Positions 37,901 through 47,222 of a DNA stretch of 64,000 bases are shown piece by piece. The notes under the pieces are model-generated. The model ran no database searches. It had not been told where the DNA came from and worked only from the letters and a program-made list of their open reading frames with translations. This stretch comes from Melitaea cinxia (lineage: Eukaryota > Arthropoda > Insecta > Lepidoptera > Nymphalidae). The DNA lies in the NCBI RefSeq assembly GCF_905220565.1, contig NC_059419.1:1426001-1490000 (forward strand). Reading direction: 5' to 3'. Made by a program: the position numbers and the translations under genes. Within the stretch, counting starts at the first letter, position 1; every line of letters starts with the position of its first letter.

Positions 37901-40900
37901 TATTTATAATAATATTTCATAATTTCATTAAATTTTACTGATTGTGATAGACTTAAAAATAAAATAATAGTATTGCGTTTTAATATTGCAAAGATTAAAT
38001 TAAATATTTATTATATTCATAACAGCAAAAACTGTCAGTGTCGGACTATATTAGCAAACCTAAACAGTTTTAGAACTGCTGGTCTGAAGTTACAATTGTA
38101 AAAAAAAACGCACGCCCAAATTAAAACAAATATTTTATGTACTTAGTACAAATGGCACGGGAAACTAAGAACCCGTAGATCTTTTAAAATATAATAATAA
38201 AAACATTGTAAAGATGGAGTTTGTTTCGTTGTACGCACGGATATCAGGAATGACGAGCTCGAATTGAAAGATTATGGATACCCAATTTATCTAAAAGTGC
38301 TGTAGGCTATATAACATCACGCTATGCGCAATAGGAGCAGCGTATCCACGAAATATGTTGCAAAAATGAGGTCGGCTGGTAGCATTACAGACACAAACAA
38401 ATAATGTTTCTTCTAGTTTCGGTTTTTTCGTGCGAGCGAAGCCGCGAGTGAAAGCTAGCCCAAAATAATCTCGTTGAAAATAAAATTATGACTGTGAAAT
38501 TACTTTACGTTTTTAAACTGAAACGATTGGATGATGCTTCTCGGAATTTTTTATAGTATTGTTTTCGTGAAAGCAGTAGCTGTTTATGTAGCATCTCGGA
38601 TCTTATTTGTATTCATTCATATGTAATAATTCATATATAATCAATTCTACATAAACACGGCAAGAGAATGTTTAAAAATCGATTCCTATATTAAAAGAAT
38701 TTTGCTCATGAATTCACTCCTTTCTCCTTAAATTTCGAAACTAATTCTTTTGTTGAGGAATCTATTTGGCTTGTAAACAATCTTTGATCAATGCCTTTGA
38801 TCGAATTATATGGGGATGATTCGATCGGGGATAGGATATGGGGAAAAATACTACGAAAAATAAGTATAAACATATATAATCTATGAGTATAGTATATTCA
38901 GGTTTATTATTAGCTAGCAAATTGCAATCCTCCCCAGAAGCTCTGAATCCTCACCACAGGATCATCACAACTTATTTAGCTGTGGCCTTCAGTAAGGTTA
39001 GAGTACTTCCCCGGTCGGGCTGCTCCAGATTTTGAGCAGGATATTTCTTGCTGTGTCGTACCTTAATTAATTATTATACTATATTAAACATTTTAAACTA
39101 ATAAGATTGTTTGTTCACCAGGAACCTCGTGTCCGCCAGCCAGGACGGTAAGCTGATCGTGTGGGACAGCCACACGACGAACAAGGTGCACGCGATACCG
39201 CTGCGGTCTTCTTGGGTGATGACGTGTGCTTACGCTCCCTCCGGATCTTACGTCGCGTGTGGCGGGCTCGATAATATCTGCTCCATTTATAGGTAAACAT
39301 GTTTCGATGACAACATTATTGTATCTTTCAGACATCATGTGGGCAAACATAGCTAATAATCGAGAAAAGAAACTACATACTTCGTAACTGCCATAAAAAA
39401 TAGATTACTTCGTTTTAATGTTTTTCACAAATTTGATTAATCTTGCAACATTCCATCAAGCTTGAAATACTCGACATTGCTGCCAACCTCCGGATGCCCC
39501 GTCTAACTTCGTTTTTCGCCCACATGACTGTCTCCGACATGTGATATATTATATTTCATAATACGTGAAATGAATCAATTTTCATATCAATTGTCTTTTT
39601 CTTTCTGTTGGAAACTATTAGCAAAAAAAATTGTGATCTTCTGTAAGGTCCAGGTGCCACACCTCAGTTAAATATATTTTCTAACTCGTCTTTTGCTTTT
39701 TAAATCAGCTTGAAGACACGCGAGGGCAATGTACGCGTATCGCGTGAGTTGCCAGGGCACTCTGGATATCTGTCCTGCTGCCGCTTCTTGGACGACAACC
39801 AGATCTTGACCAGCTCTGGTGATATGACTTGGTGAGTGTTGTACCTATTGTTGATTACTAACTGCCATGATTAATTAATAGACAACTTGAGTCATTTATC
39901 TCATAGTAGTACTTTTATCATGTCTTTGTTCTTGGGAGTTGCTTATTACAAGATTCTAGTCATGTTTTACGTTAGTATTACGTGGATATGGAGTGTCTGT
40001 TGAGTAGAATATGTGAGGCACTTATAAAAGTCACTATTAGTCTAAGAACATATCAGTTAGACATATCTATTCAGCGCGACTTTCCGAGATCAGGAAAACG
40101 TTAATAGACTAACTTGCTTGCTTACGTCACATAATGTAATATATCGGTGGATTCTGTCACAAATTCGTTAGATACATAACAATATCAAACTTAAAATATA
40201 ACAGTTAATGATTACAATCATTCTCTTAATAATCTTTAATCGATAATAAGCTAAAGTATTTATTTATTTATTTATTTATTCTTAATGTACACCAAAATAC
40301 AGACACATATAATACAAGATACAATACAAGATGTACAAAGGCGATCTTATCGCTAAATAGCGATTTCTTCCAGATAACCTTTGGGAACTGGACACGATAC
40401 AGTAGCAGCGGTTAGAAGTGTGCACAAATTAAGGAGGAAAAATCAATAATAAATAGATAAAAACTACGATATGATAGACTTACATGATTATTAAAGAAAA
40501 AAAAACATATAAATAAGTAAATATTTTAGTGTATACTATATAATATACATATACACACACATAAACATACATACACACATACATACATACACATAAAAAT
40601 ATATACATATATACACACACACATAAATATATACATACTAAGTACTATACTACTAAGTACTAAATAATCAATTAACCACGCAGCGCCCTCTGGGACATCG
40701 AGACCGGTCAACAGTGCGGTCAGTTCACGGGCCACACGGGCGACGTCATGTCGCTCTCACTCGCGCCCGACCAGCGAACCTTCGTATCGGGGGCCTGCGA
40801 CGCGTCCGCTAAGCTCTGGGACATTCGCGACTGCCAGTGTAAGCAGACCTTCCCGGGTCACGAGAGCGATATCAATGCGGTTACGGTGAGTCTTGGTTAT

Positions 40901-42999
40901 TTGTTTAACTGTATTTAAGAATATTTTAAATAGTATTTGATGTTACTGTTAAGGAAGCTGAGGAAGATGATGATGATGATGATTAAAACTTTGTGGTCCT
41001 AGGTGAATTCCCGGAGTAACTTTTATGTATATGAAATTTTTGTTTCTTTACTCGTAGCTCTTAATAAAGCTTTAGCTCTAAATACCTTAGGGTATTCTAT
41101 ATTTTGAAGTAAAAATTTTGAAATTTTGAAGTGTCCTCGATTCGCAATTTACTTCAGTACATTGTCTACCATTCTAGTAGAAACCTATCCGATAAGTTAA
41201 ACGACGTTTACACAAGTGACAAGTGAACTACGGTAGACGATACCCTTTAACTCGTCCGTGGAAACATTGTCAATTTTGGTCGGTGGACTCACGTTTGCAT
41301 TAGGAATACTAAGATAGAATAATTAGTTCTCTTAAAGCAAGCTGCCTAAAACTAAAAATCGGAATAACAAAAGCACGGGCACTATAAGCCTGTGGACATA
41401 ACTTTATATATCTCCTATAATATAAAAATGAGTCCCTGAATGTGTTGCTAAGCGCAAAACTCGAGAACGGTTGGACCGATTTCGCTAATTCTTTTTTTAA
41501 AATATTCCTTGAAGTACGAGGATGGTTCTTACGGAGAGAGAAATTCTAAAAAAAAAAAAAATTAAATTTACTGAAAAAGTCTAAAAACAACACGTTTCTA
41601 TACTCCCATACAAAAGATTTGTGATAATACTTAAAAGTCAATTTGAACTTTAATACCATACGATAAAGTTTGTGTTAGGCGATACGAAGTTCGCCGGGTC
41701 AGCTAGTATATATCTATATATATATAAAACAACATTGCCACCCGCAGTTCTTCCCGTCGGGCTTCGCGTTCGCGACGGGCTCGGACGACGCCACGTGCCG
41801 CATGTTCGACATCCGCGCCGACCAGGAGCTGGCCATGTACTCGCACGACAACATCATCTGCGGCATCACGTCCGTGGCCTTCAGCAAGTCGGGCCGCCTG
41901 CTGCTGGCCGGCTACGACGACTTCAACTGCAACGTGTGGGACTCCATGAAGAGCGAGCGCGCCGGTACGGAGCCGCGCCTCGGCAACGTTCGAACGGGAA
42001 TCGAATCCGCGAACCGCTGCTTAAGTGCCCACGGGGCACACGTACCACTACAGCGGTGCGGTTAAGCAATACATTAAAATACAACGGCTACAGCCATGGA
42101 TTGTACCTGTTGCGGGTTCGATCCCCGGCCATGGATTGTGCCTGTTGCGCTGGCGGTTCGGGTTCGATCCCCGCACGTGACGAACATTTGTACTGTTCGA
42201 TTGATATACCTTTCATACGTACGAAGCGCTTCGAATCATCTTTTTTAATGCGCACAGCCAAGGAATGGAACTCCCTGCCGGCGTCTGTATTTCCGAGTTC
42301 ATACAACCCGAACATGTTTAAAGCGCGAGTGAACAGGCTTCTTCTGGGCGAACTCGCTCCGTCTTCGACCTCGTCTGTGCTCTAGAGCTAGACTGAGGTC
42401 AAGAGTAAGCCCATAACATCAGGTGTTTGCCGTGGTCTGGGTGTTTGTGCAGTCCCCGTGGGTCCCCCCACCGTGCCTCGCAGAGCACGTTAAGCCGTCG
42501 GTCCCGATTGTTATCGTGTACACCTGTAGGGAATATATCGGCCAACCCGCATTGGAGCAGCGTGGTGGATTAAGCTCTGATCCTTTTCCTACATAGGGAA
42601 AGACGCCTATGCCCAGTAGTGGGTTACAGGCTGAAGCGTAAAAAGAGTATATACACTCCTAAAAACTTAACCATCTTCACTTATTTACTCTTGCCTAACT
42701 TATCTCTTGTAAAGAAAATCAGTTTTTTCTTCTGGTTAAAGTTATTATGTTACTTTTATTTTACTTTTAAAACTTATATTTCTTTATGTTTTATGATGCT
42801 CATAAATAATAGTACTGCATTTAATTGATTAGTTACTTATTTGAATGAGGCTTTGTCAAATAATTGTTAGTAATTAAATATTTTTGTCGCAGGTATCCTT
42901 GCCGGCCACGACAACCGCGTGTCGTGTCTTGGCGTGACGGAGAACGGCATGGCCGTCGCTACCGGCTCCTGGGACTCGTTCCTCCGCATCTGGAATTAG
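28857..42999 (+). CDS. Gbeta13F: Heterotrimeric G protein beta subunit (Gbeta13F / GNB1 type), whole gene
   Basis: Join 28857-28913, 32147-32292, 39122-39292, 39709-39831, 40684-40885, 41748-41964 and 42893-42999: 1023 nt, 340 residues plus stop, exactly the usual length of animal G-beta1-4. Every intron is GT-AG and all junction phases fit. The N-terminal 40 or so residues form the coiled coil that pairs with G-gamma (starts MNELDSLRQEAETLK). Seven WD40 blades follow, from about residue 45 to the end WDSFLRIWN. Family contact residues for G-alpha and effectors are present, including W99 (RSSWVMT) and W332. The product binds GDP-loaded G-alpha at the inner plasma membrane and, with G-gamma, signals after receptor activation. 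The close match to the Drosophila Gbeta13F / vertebrate GNB1 pattern, rather than GNB5, fixes the family. Introns 1 and 2 (3.2 and 6.8 kb) are full of repeats. I see no frame break. Confidence 0.97.
29305..29457 (+). mobile_element. Helitron-like fragment in intron 1
   Basis: It contains 'ctccgaaacggctggaccga', a 'gaaattttgtgtgtatatcg' segment, and ends 'cggaatcagctag' before T. It is non-coding and relic-like. Confidence 0.45.
30395..30530. repeat. Dispersed repeat fragment in intron 1
   Basis: It shares the 'cacgtgtgagcagtc..ccgcct' and 'gatggggtcgcgctagc' blocks with 22070-22225. It is non-coding. Confidence 0.45.
30665..31188 (+). mobile_element. LEP1-type Helitron-like element split by an insertion
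   Basis: The left part (30665-30732) has 'aagtttgtttgtttaaacgc' and 'ctcaggatctaatggttc'. The right part (31074-31188) resumes with 'tattggttcgaatag', 'taccgaggaaggctatagg' and 'gcgggcacagctag' before T. The interruption is the RTE-tailed element at 30733-31073. Confidence 0.6.
30733..31073 (-). mobile_element. RTE-tailed non-autonomous retroposon, nested
   Basis: It has an 'atcatcatcatcac' tail complement, then 'ttcagccaattacagtcc', 'caagttcgcgccaaaaatga', 'ccatcggtcggctttt' and a 'ccgtaaccacacagc' head. It is inserted inside the Helitron-like repeat, so it is the younger of the two. Confidence 0.65.
31903..32110 (+). mobile_element. tRNA-derived SINE in intron 1
   Basis: It has an A-box-like 'attagcgcatcggt', a B-box-like 'gcgggttcgatcctc' and the body 'gaccatacagatgtttgcca', as in 22492-22710. 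It is not a functional tRNA. It ends close to the exon 2 acceptor. Confidence 0.65.
32147..32292 (+). CDS. Gbeta13F: G-beta coding exon 2 (residues 20-68)
   Basis: The acceptor 'cgtctctaag' precedes GAT GCC CGT (DARKAACD). The exon encodes the end of the coiled coil and the first WD repeat, with RTRRTLRGHLAKIYAMHWG. It ends after two bases of Arg68, with donor gtaatg. A tRNA-derived SINE ends only about 40 bases upstream of the acceptor. Confidence 0.96.
32370..32515 (-). repeat. Retroposon fragment, 'cacagcagg' family, intron 2
   Basis: It retains 'agcttacggctcatttggta', 'ggttaccgtagcctat' and 'caacatcagaagcaa', matching the tail half of the 49360-49648 copy in antisense. Confidence 0.5.
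32930..33115 (-). repeat. Inverted copy of a block from the tandem array
   Basis: It has 'gatagatggcgttacgagaa', 'ttcgttcagtagattttact' and 'aaaatcgattcttaag'. Its reverse complement matches 27720-27900. The block itself is palindromic in part, with 'gccatctat' and 'atagatggcg' on either side. Confidence 0.5.
33405..33600 (+). repeat. LINE-derived fragment in intron 2
   Basis: It is the same sequence as 36175-36420: 'ggcttgcgtttgaccactat', 'cacgcttacctagaagta', 'cactcgcgacttaaagatcc' and 'cacagacgct'. I read no intact coding frame. Confidence 0.5.
34246..34535. mobile_element. MITE with perfect 19-bp terminal inverted repeats
   Basis: ACGTACCCATACTACGTGA at 34246-34264 has its exact reverse complement at 34517-34535; the match extends to 24 of 25 bases inward. 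The element is about 290 bp and non-coding. I could not find a clear target duplication, so the superfamily is open. Confidence 0.6.
35027..35260 (+). mobile_element. LTR retrotransposon fragment: one LTR plus primer-binding site
   Basis: A 207-bp segment (35027-35233) starts TGTGG and ends TCACA, as LTRs do. A short spacer leads to TGGTGACCCCGACGTGA (35244-35260), a primer-binding-site-like sequence. No gag/pol coding or second LTR follows. A related LTR piece lies on the minus strand at 47815-48000, with a shared 'atatacaagaacccgacaac' block. Confidence 0.6.
35620..35860 (+). mobile_element. tRNA-derived SINE in intron 2
   Basis: A-box-like 'ccggtgtagtggttc' and B-box-like 'gcggattcgattccc'. 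The body has 'tgtctgtagacccatcta', and the tail is 'gaggcctattcccagctgtg' plus 'ggatattacaggctgaa'. It is not a functional tRNA. Confidence 0.65.
36005..36443 (+). mobile_element. Helitron-like element carrying a LINE fragment
   Basis: It starts 'tctatactaatattataaa' after an A and ends 'aaagccggagcgggatgctag' region, with CTAG at 36440-36443 followed by T. The segment 36175-36420 inside it is the LINE piece also seen at 33405-33600. Confidence 0.6.
36987..37219. mobile_element. MITE with 'gggcctgtttca' inverted ends
   Basis: The left end is 'gggcctgtttcaccgatt' and the right end, reverse complemented, is 'agggcctgtttcatcggt'. The element is about 233 bp and non-coding. A related single end, 'agggcctgtttcatcagttg', occurs near 49988. 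Confidence 0.5.
37340..37655 (+). mobile_element. tRNA-derived SINE in intron 2
   Basis: The head has 'ctctggtgcaatggtgcg' and B-box-like 'gtaggttcgattgcc'. The body has 'cgggagcacgttaag', 'ggtcccgattgttatc' and 'gattaagctctgatc', and the tail is 'gaggcctatgtccagctgtg'. The same body recurs at 42420-42640 and, in antisense, 59120-59465. Confidence 0.7.
38200..38459 (+). mobile_element. LEP1-type Helitron-like fragment
   Basis: It has 'atataacatcacgctatgcg', 'caataggagcagcgta' and the end 'gcgagcgaagccgcgagtga' then aagctag. The left end is diverged. Confidence 0.5.
38930..39062 (-). repeat. Retroposon fragment near exon 3
   Basis: Antisense scrap of the 'cacagcagg' family: 'cccagaagctctgaatcctc', 'ttccccggtcgggctgctcc' and 'atttcttgctgtg'. 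It ends about 60 bases upstream of exon 3. Confidence 0.5.
39122..39292 (+). CDS. Gbeta13F: G-beta coding exon 3 (residues 68-125)
   Basis: The acceptor 'ttgttcaccag' precedes the last base of Arg68. It encodes NLVSASQDGKLIVWD and RSSWVMTCAYAPSG, including W99 of the G-alpha/effector surface, and ends two bases into Ser125 with donor gtaaac. A degenerate retroposon fragment (38930-39062) ends about 60 bases before it. Confidence 0.96.
39709..39831 (+). CDS. Gbeta13F: G-beta coding exon 4 (residues 125-166)
   Basis: The acceptor 'ttttaaatcag' precedes the exon. It encodes LKTREGNVRVSRELPGH and SCCRFLDDNQILTSSGD of blade 3, and ends two bases into Cys166 with donor gtgagt. Confidence 0.96.
40257..40420 (-). 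repeat. LINE 3' tail, copy 2, in intron 4
   Basis: It is nearly identical to 10262-10430 and starts with a run of TATT repeats, the complement of the retroposon tail. Confidence 0.65.
40536..40626. repeat. CA/TA-rich microsatellite in intron 4
   Basis: Interspersed acac, acat and atat repeats such as 'acatacacacatacatac' over about 90 bases, directly upstream of exon 5. The 69-codon minus frame 40526-40735 is an artefact of it. Confidence 0.8.
40684..40885 (+). CDS. Gbeta13F: G-beta coding exon 5 (residues 166-233)
   Basis: The acceptor 'aattaaccacgcag' precedes the exon. It encodes ALWDIETGQQ, FTGHTGDVMSLSLAP, FVSGACDASAKLWDIR and FPGHESDINAVT, ending in phase 0 with donor gtgagt. A CA/TA-rich microsatellite at 40536-40626 lies about 55 bases upstream. 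Confidence 0.96.
41405..41706 (+). mobile_element. Helitron-like element in intron 5
   Basis: It begins near 'tataatataaaaatgagtcc', with 'gaatgtgttgctaagcgcaa' and 'aacggttggaccgatttcgc', and ends 'gaagttcgccgggtcagctag' region, CTAG 41703-41706 then T. It stops just before exon 6. Confidence 0.6.
41748..41964 (+). CDS. Gbeta13F: G-beta coding exon 6 (residues 234-306)
   Basis: The acceptor 'gccacccgcag' precedes TTC TTC CCG (FFPSGFAFATGSDDATC). It runs through blades 5-6 (YSHDNIICGITSVAFSKSG, LLLAGYDDFNCNVWD) and ends one base into Gly306 with donor gtacgg. All 72 complete codons end in G or C, unlike the other exons. A Helitron-like element ends 41 bases before the acceptor-proximal exon edge. 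Confidence 0.96.
41967..42640 (+). mobile_element. SINE composite with an embedded LINE C-terminal fragment, intron 6
   Basis: An antisense tRNA-like scrap (gttcgaacgggaatcgaatc, about 41989) comes first. Then a sense SINE head with two tandem B-box-like motifs (gcgggttcgatccccg near 42113 and 42160). At 42190-42385 there is a LINE reverse-transcriptase C-terminal remnant reading RTAKEWNSLPASVFPSSYN and FKARVNRLLL. SINE body and tail resume at about 42420-42640 ('gcacgttaagccgtcggtcc', 'aagctctgatccttttcc'). The 237-codon frame 41672-42385 crosses exon 6 out of frame and is not a gene. Confidence 0.6.
42893..42999 (+). CDS. Gbeta13F: G-beta coding exon 7 (residues 306-340, stop)
   Basis: The acceptor 'tttttgtcgcag' precedes the exon. 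It encodes ILAGHDNRVSCLGVTENG and the C-terminus SWDSFLRIWN with W332, closing the beta propeller, then TAG at 42997-42999. Confidence 0.96.
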
Positions 43000-45000
43000 G
43001 CTGCCCTCCTCCGCACCGCGACCTCTTTACTCTCCCCAATCCTCCCCAACACTCCCCACTCCCCAACCCTCCGGACTCCCTCTGATCTCCGACGAAAGAG
43101 TACCGTGTGTTGATTTGATTTTGGAAGATATTATGATTCGAAAATTATCGTTTCGTTAATGTAGGCGATTTAATATTTGTTTTACGAAGTGTTTTTTGTT
43201 CAATTGAAGAATTTTATTGAAAATTTTCATGCGGGATTCTATCATTGGACGACAGTTTTCTGTATTCTGTGCGTATCTTTGAACTTGAAAAGATTGAACG
43301 ATTTGATATATATGTTGATGTGGAAGATTTAAATACCTATATTGTGTGTTAGAATGTCAAAATTGTGTTCACCTCTTGAGATTCGATTTAAATCGATAGA
43401 GAAATCGTATCGCTCAAATATAAAAATGTATGTTATATTGAAAATCAAACACGACGCACAGAATATAAGAGCGAAAACGCGAACAAAACGGCCGAACATT
43501 CTAGAAGCCTCATTTATAATTTTATATGAACCTCGCTCGATCTCCCAACAATGATTTGCGGTGTGAATGGATCGCGTAAATGCTTTTTTCTAATACATTA
43601 CTTTAAAAAACCTACGTCCCACTCGTTTAAAAACTTCTCCCTTAAAAATAAAGATCATATTCGCTTGTTTGTTGAACTCGATGCTACACTGATCTGACGA
43701 TTGAGACGAGTCTGAACCCTGTTACGACTGAAATATAGTCGTTTTTTCATTAACGGGGTAACGACTTTTTCGCTTATTTATTGTATACATAGGTAAATTC
43801 TAACAAGGATGAAGCATTTAAGGAATAGTTAACTAAGTGTGAGAGATGTGTGTCTGTCTGTTCATGGTATATTTATATATGTAATGTACGATAGTATAGA
43901 CTACGGAGCCTGTCCTACGGCTAACGCTGTCCCACTTGTTTCTTTTGATTGGTGAGTCTGTTTTATTATTATCAGGTACTGAGTAACATATGATGACTGT
44001 TTTTTTTTTTTAAAGTTGAGGAACGCTTATTCAGATGTAGTCTACTAAACTGGTCCTCTGCTTTTTAAGTTCGATCTAAAGATGCCTTGAAATTTTTGAA
44101 ATTAAACGTTTTAATAATATGACTAATATCATTACATAGTATAAAACAAAATCGCATCTCGTTGTCTGTATGCTTAGATAGATCTTTAAAACTGCGCAAC
44201 GGATTTTGATGCGGTTTTCTTTAGTAAATAGAGTAATTCCAGAGGAAGTTTTATATAGGTTTTTATGCATAACACATGCATAATATAGTAGAGAAACACT
44301 CATAGTTTTTGCAACCGCGCAAAGCCGGGGCGGGTCGCTAGTTCTCGTATAATTTGGAAATGAAATAAAAAACCAAATTAATTTGAATGGTTTTCTTGTT
44401 AACAGCTGATAGTTACTTTTATATCTCTGACACTTACCATTGTATTATATTTTATAACCGTTTTTTTATTCCTTTTCAGATATAAACATCGCACAAGCAA
44501 AAGTGAGTGCATAAACTATCATCTTAAACTAAAGAACCAAATATTAATATAATTGTGTAATTTATTGTATGGGAAGATTTTGTTCGTCGCTGTATACATA
44601 CATATATATACATAATATATTTATAATAAATAATTAATTCTGAGCTAATTTATGATGTGAATTATTATTTTGTTTTATTAGATTTAATCCGGTTATATAA
44701 GAACAGATCGAATTAATGTAAAGATCTCTGGATGTACTAAAATTGATCGCATCTTAATATAATTTGTACAAATATTTTTTTTAACTGGCAACACTTAAAG
44801 TTATGATAAGTACATCGACGGATCCGTCAATGACGCCATCTTGAACTCAGCGTTGCCACGTCCAAAAAAGTATTTGTGTGAAACCTTGAAATTCAGAATA
44901 GATTTTATGTAGGGCGATTTGTATCTCGTTTACAATAAACAGTTTTAATGATTGATATTGTTTATCTTTCTACAATATCCATATATTTAATGTGTAATAT
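43000..45000 (+). other. Gbeta13F: Probable 3' UTR of the G-beta gene
   Basis: It follows the TAG with a strongly C/T-rich tract (43003-43090, repeated 'cctcccc'-like words), then AT-rich sequence. Candidate poly(A) signals include AATAAA near 43646, with a GT-rich region after it, and near 44932 ('tttacaataaacag'). The Helitron-like piece at 44105-44341 would lie inside a long UTR or beyond a short one. The true end cannot be told by eye. Confidence 0.4.
44105..44341 (+). mobile_element. Helitron-like fragment
   Basis: It matches 19500-19780 and keeps the 3' end: 'gcgcaaagccggggcgggtc' then gctag and T. It is non-coding. Confidence 0.55.
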
Positions 45001-47075
45001 TTAATGGGAATTGTTCATTAAATGATTGTACGATTTCCTCGAAAAAATTGAATTTATTGTCATATGTGAAATGAGATTCGATTGATGATCGCAGCCATCG
45101 CTCGTGGCAATTATCTGTAACAGAAATTATGAGATTAGTAAAAGAAATATATCGCTGTAATTAATTCCATAAAAATCGTAAAGTTAATAAAATTTTCCAC
45201 TTTTCTGAACTTAATGTTTATACCAGTGTATGTATGTCAATGTCGACTTTACGTCTCTTGGAGTACAGTATATAATATAATGAAAATCACGTATACTACT
45301 CAATCGTGTTTTATACATACGCTCCTACGACACCCGTCTATGTATCACACGAAAATAGTACTTATATTCACTTAAATAAGAACGATTATCGAACTCTGCA
45401 TTGTAAAAATTTCAACAAGTTGCGAGCGTCGATAGGAGCGTACATCAAAATCGGGTCCTAACATCAACCGAGTTCATTTTACTAGACTAAGCTAGGTATA
45501 GGAATGTAAGCGTTATTTCTAGGCATTTTTAACTTCAACATTCTGTGTTGCTATTTAAAAAAAAAATCGTGGACGGTCGACGCAATTTTAATTTTTCGTT
45601 GTTGTAACATTTTCGGTGAGTAATGTAACCTCTGTTCGCAGTATTTAATTGATTGAGCAGTGTGCGCTTTTTATTATTTTTTTTTGTTTTTTTTTAATTG
45701 TAGGTTGGCTTTTTTTAGTCGATGTATGGTTGTCGCGCTGTTTTTTTTTTTTTTTAATTTTCATTTTAACTTAAGCCTTTTGTCTAGATAGGTTACAATG
45801 TAAAGTGTAGGTGTTTATTATTAAGGCAAGCAAAGTGTACGGCTACATTTACACCAGACGGTTATCGTGGATATAAATAAGATATGCTTATAATTTATCG
45901 CACATATATAGCCTACCTATTGGTATGTAGGTTCAAATATATCATGCTCAATTGTAAAACTTATATTCGAAGCACAAATTTTTTCGAAAATGATTACAGA
46001 TTTAGATATTTCTTTGTTTATTTTAACCATCGCGTCTAAAAAGTGATTTCTCGAATGGCATATCAAAAAAACGCACCGCATTTTGTAATATGATATCTCA
46101 CCGACATGTTTGTAAAATTCTGTTTTTCTCTACTTTTTTTTCTATACTGTTTCCATTCAACAAATGGATTAATATTACGCATGCATATATTTGTCTATAT
46201 GTAAGGATGTTTCCCATAACGGACGATGTTTTTTTATCTGTCCAATTCGAAGTGTCAAAGTATTGGCGGGAAAATGTTTACCACGGAATCCGTCACTTTG
46301 GACAGATAAAGAAAGGCTATATAAAGTTAGCTCTTGGTCTGCTAGAATTATGCCTAGATTATAAGACTTTTTTAAAAATAAAAAAATAAAAATTGTTTTC
46401 TACTGTATTGGCTTCTTTTCAGATCGGTGTATGATAAACTTACGATAACACTATTATGATTAATATATATATATGAAATATTTAATGAATAGTTTTTATG
46501 GCTCCTATTTCGTTTATATTTTCTATTCAGACCAATTTTTCTCACTTTTACATAGTGGTATCGGAATGGACTGCCATATTTTAACCTGTTACTGATTAAC
46601 TATAATGTAAAACTTTAATTAAAATGGGGTAGACGCGTGTACACCTGATAGGTCTAAGACGAGGTAGGTTTTTGGTCATTTAATAAAACAAACCTTAATT
46701 GAAAAGTTATTAGATTCGTTGTATAGTGAATACTGAACTCATCGGAAGATATGATTTGAAAATGTTTGTCCCCAGAACGTAAAACCTATTCCTTTGACAC
46801 TTTAAAAAAGAAAAAAAAATTGTTTTTTTTTTTTTTGTATAAGTTAATTTTATTTGCTAGTCCACGTCTTGATATGTTTAAAAATAATTATCCTTAGTAG
46901 TGTATAACTAATTATAATGTATTGTGTAAAATATTTTTTTTAGTTATTATTATCAATAAATTAAAATTTGTTTATTTTAATTTGGTCTTTCTTTACCCTG
47001 GAGGAGATATTTCAGTGAGTAAACAACTGGCAGACAACAGCGTGTATTTCCAATTTTATTTCTTATGTTTTACAG
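45001..47075. other. AT-rich stretch, no gene recognised
   Basis: The 99-codon frame 46090-46389 has no family motif and spans a short imperfect hairpin (ttatctgtcca near 46235 against tggacagataa near 46298). Poly(T) tracts and AATAAA words are common. Nothing else was aligned. Confidence 0.4.
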
Positions 47076-47222
47076 TGAAGTGATGAGATCCAAACGGACA
47101 AGCCGTGGCTACAAATATGGAATCAAAAAGGATGTGGATCCGTCAAAAGGGTTTTCTATAAATTTGCATGTCCTGGTCTTAAATGGTCTTCGTATAAAAT
47201 ATAAATTTTTTAGATACAATTA
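47076..47222 (+). other. Possible small exon
   Basis: An acceptor-like 'tcttatgttttacag' ends at about 47075. It is followed by an ATG at 47083 opening 46 codons of less AT-biased sequence (MRSKRTSRGYKYGIKKDVDP..). The first part is lysine/arginine-rich; the latter part becomes AT-rich. It may be a terminal exon of an unseen gene or chance. No homology is recognised. Confidence 0.2.

Noticed and set aside
41672..42385. 237-codon open frame over G-beta exon 6
   Set aside because: It is out of frame with the exon, and its end is a LINE C-terminal remnant plus SINE sequence. The GC-rich exon simply lacks stops in this frame.
46090..46389. 99-codon frame as a gene
   Set aside because: No family motif, no splice or promoter support, and it lies in AT-rich sequence with a small hairpin.
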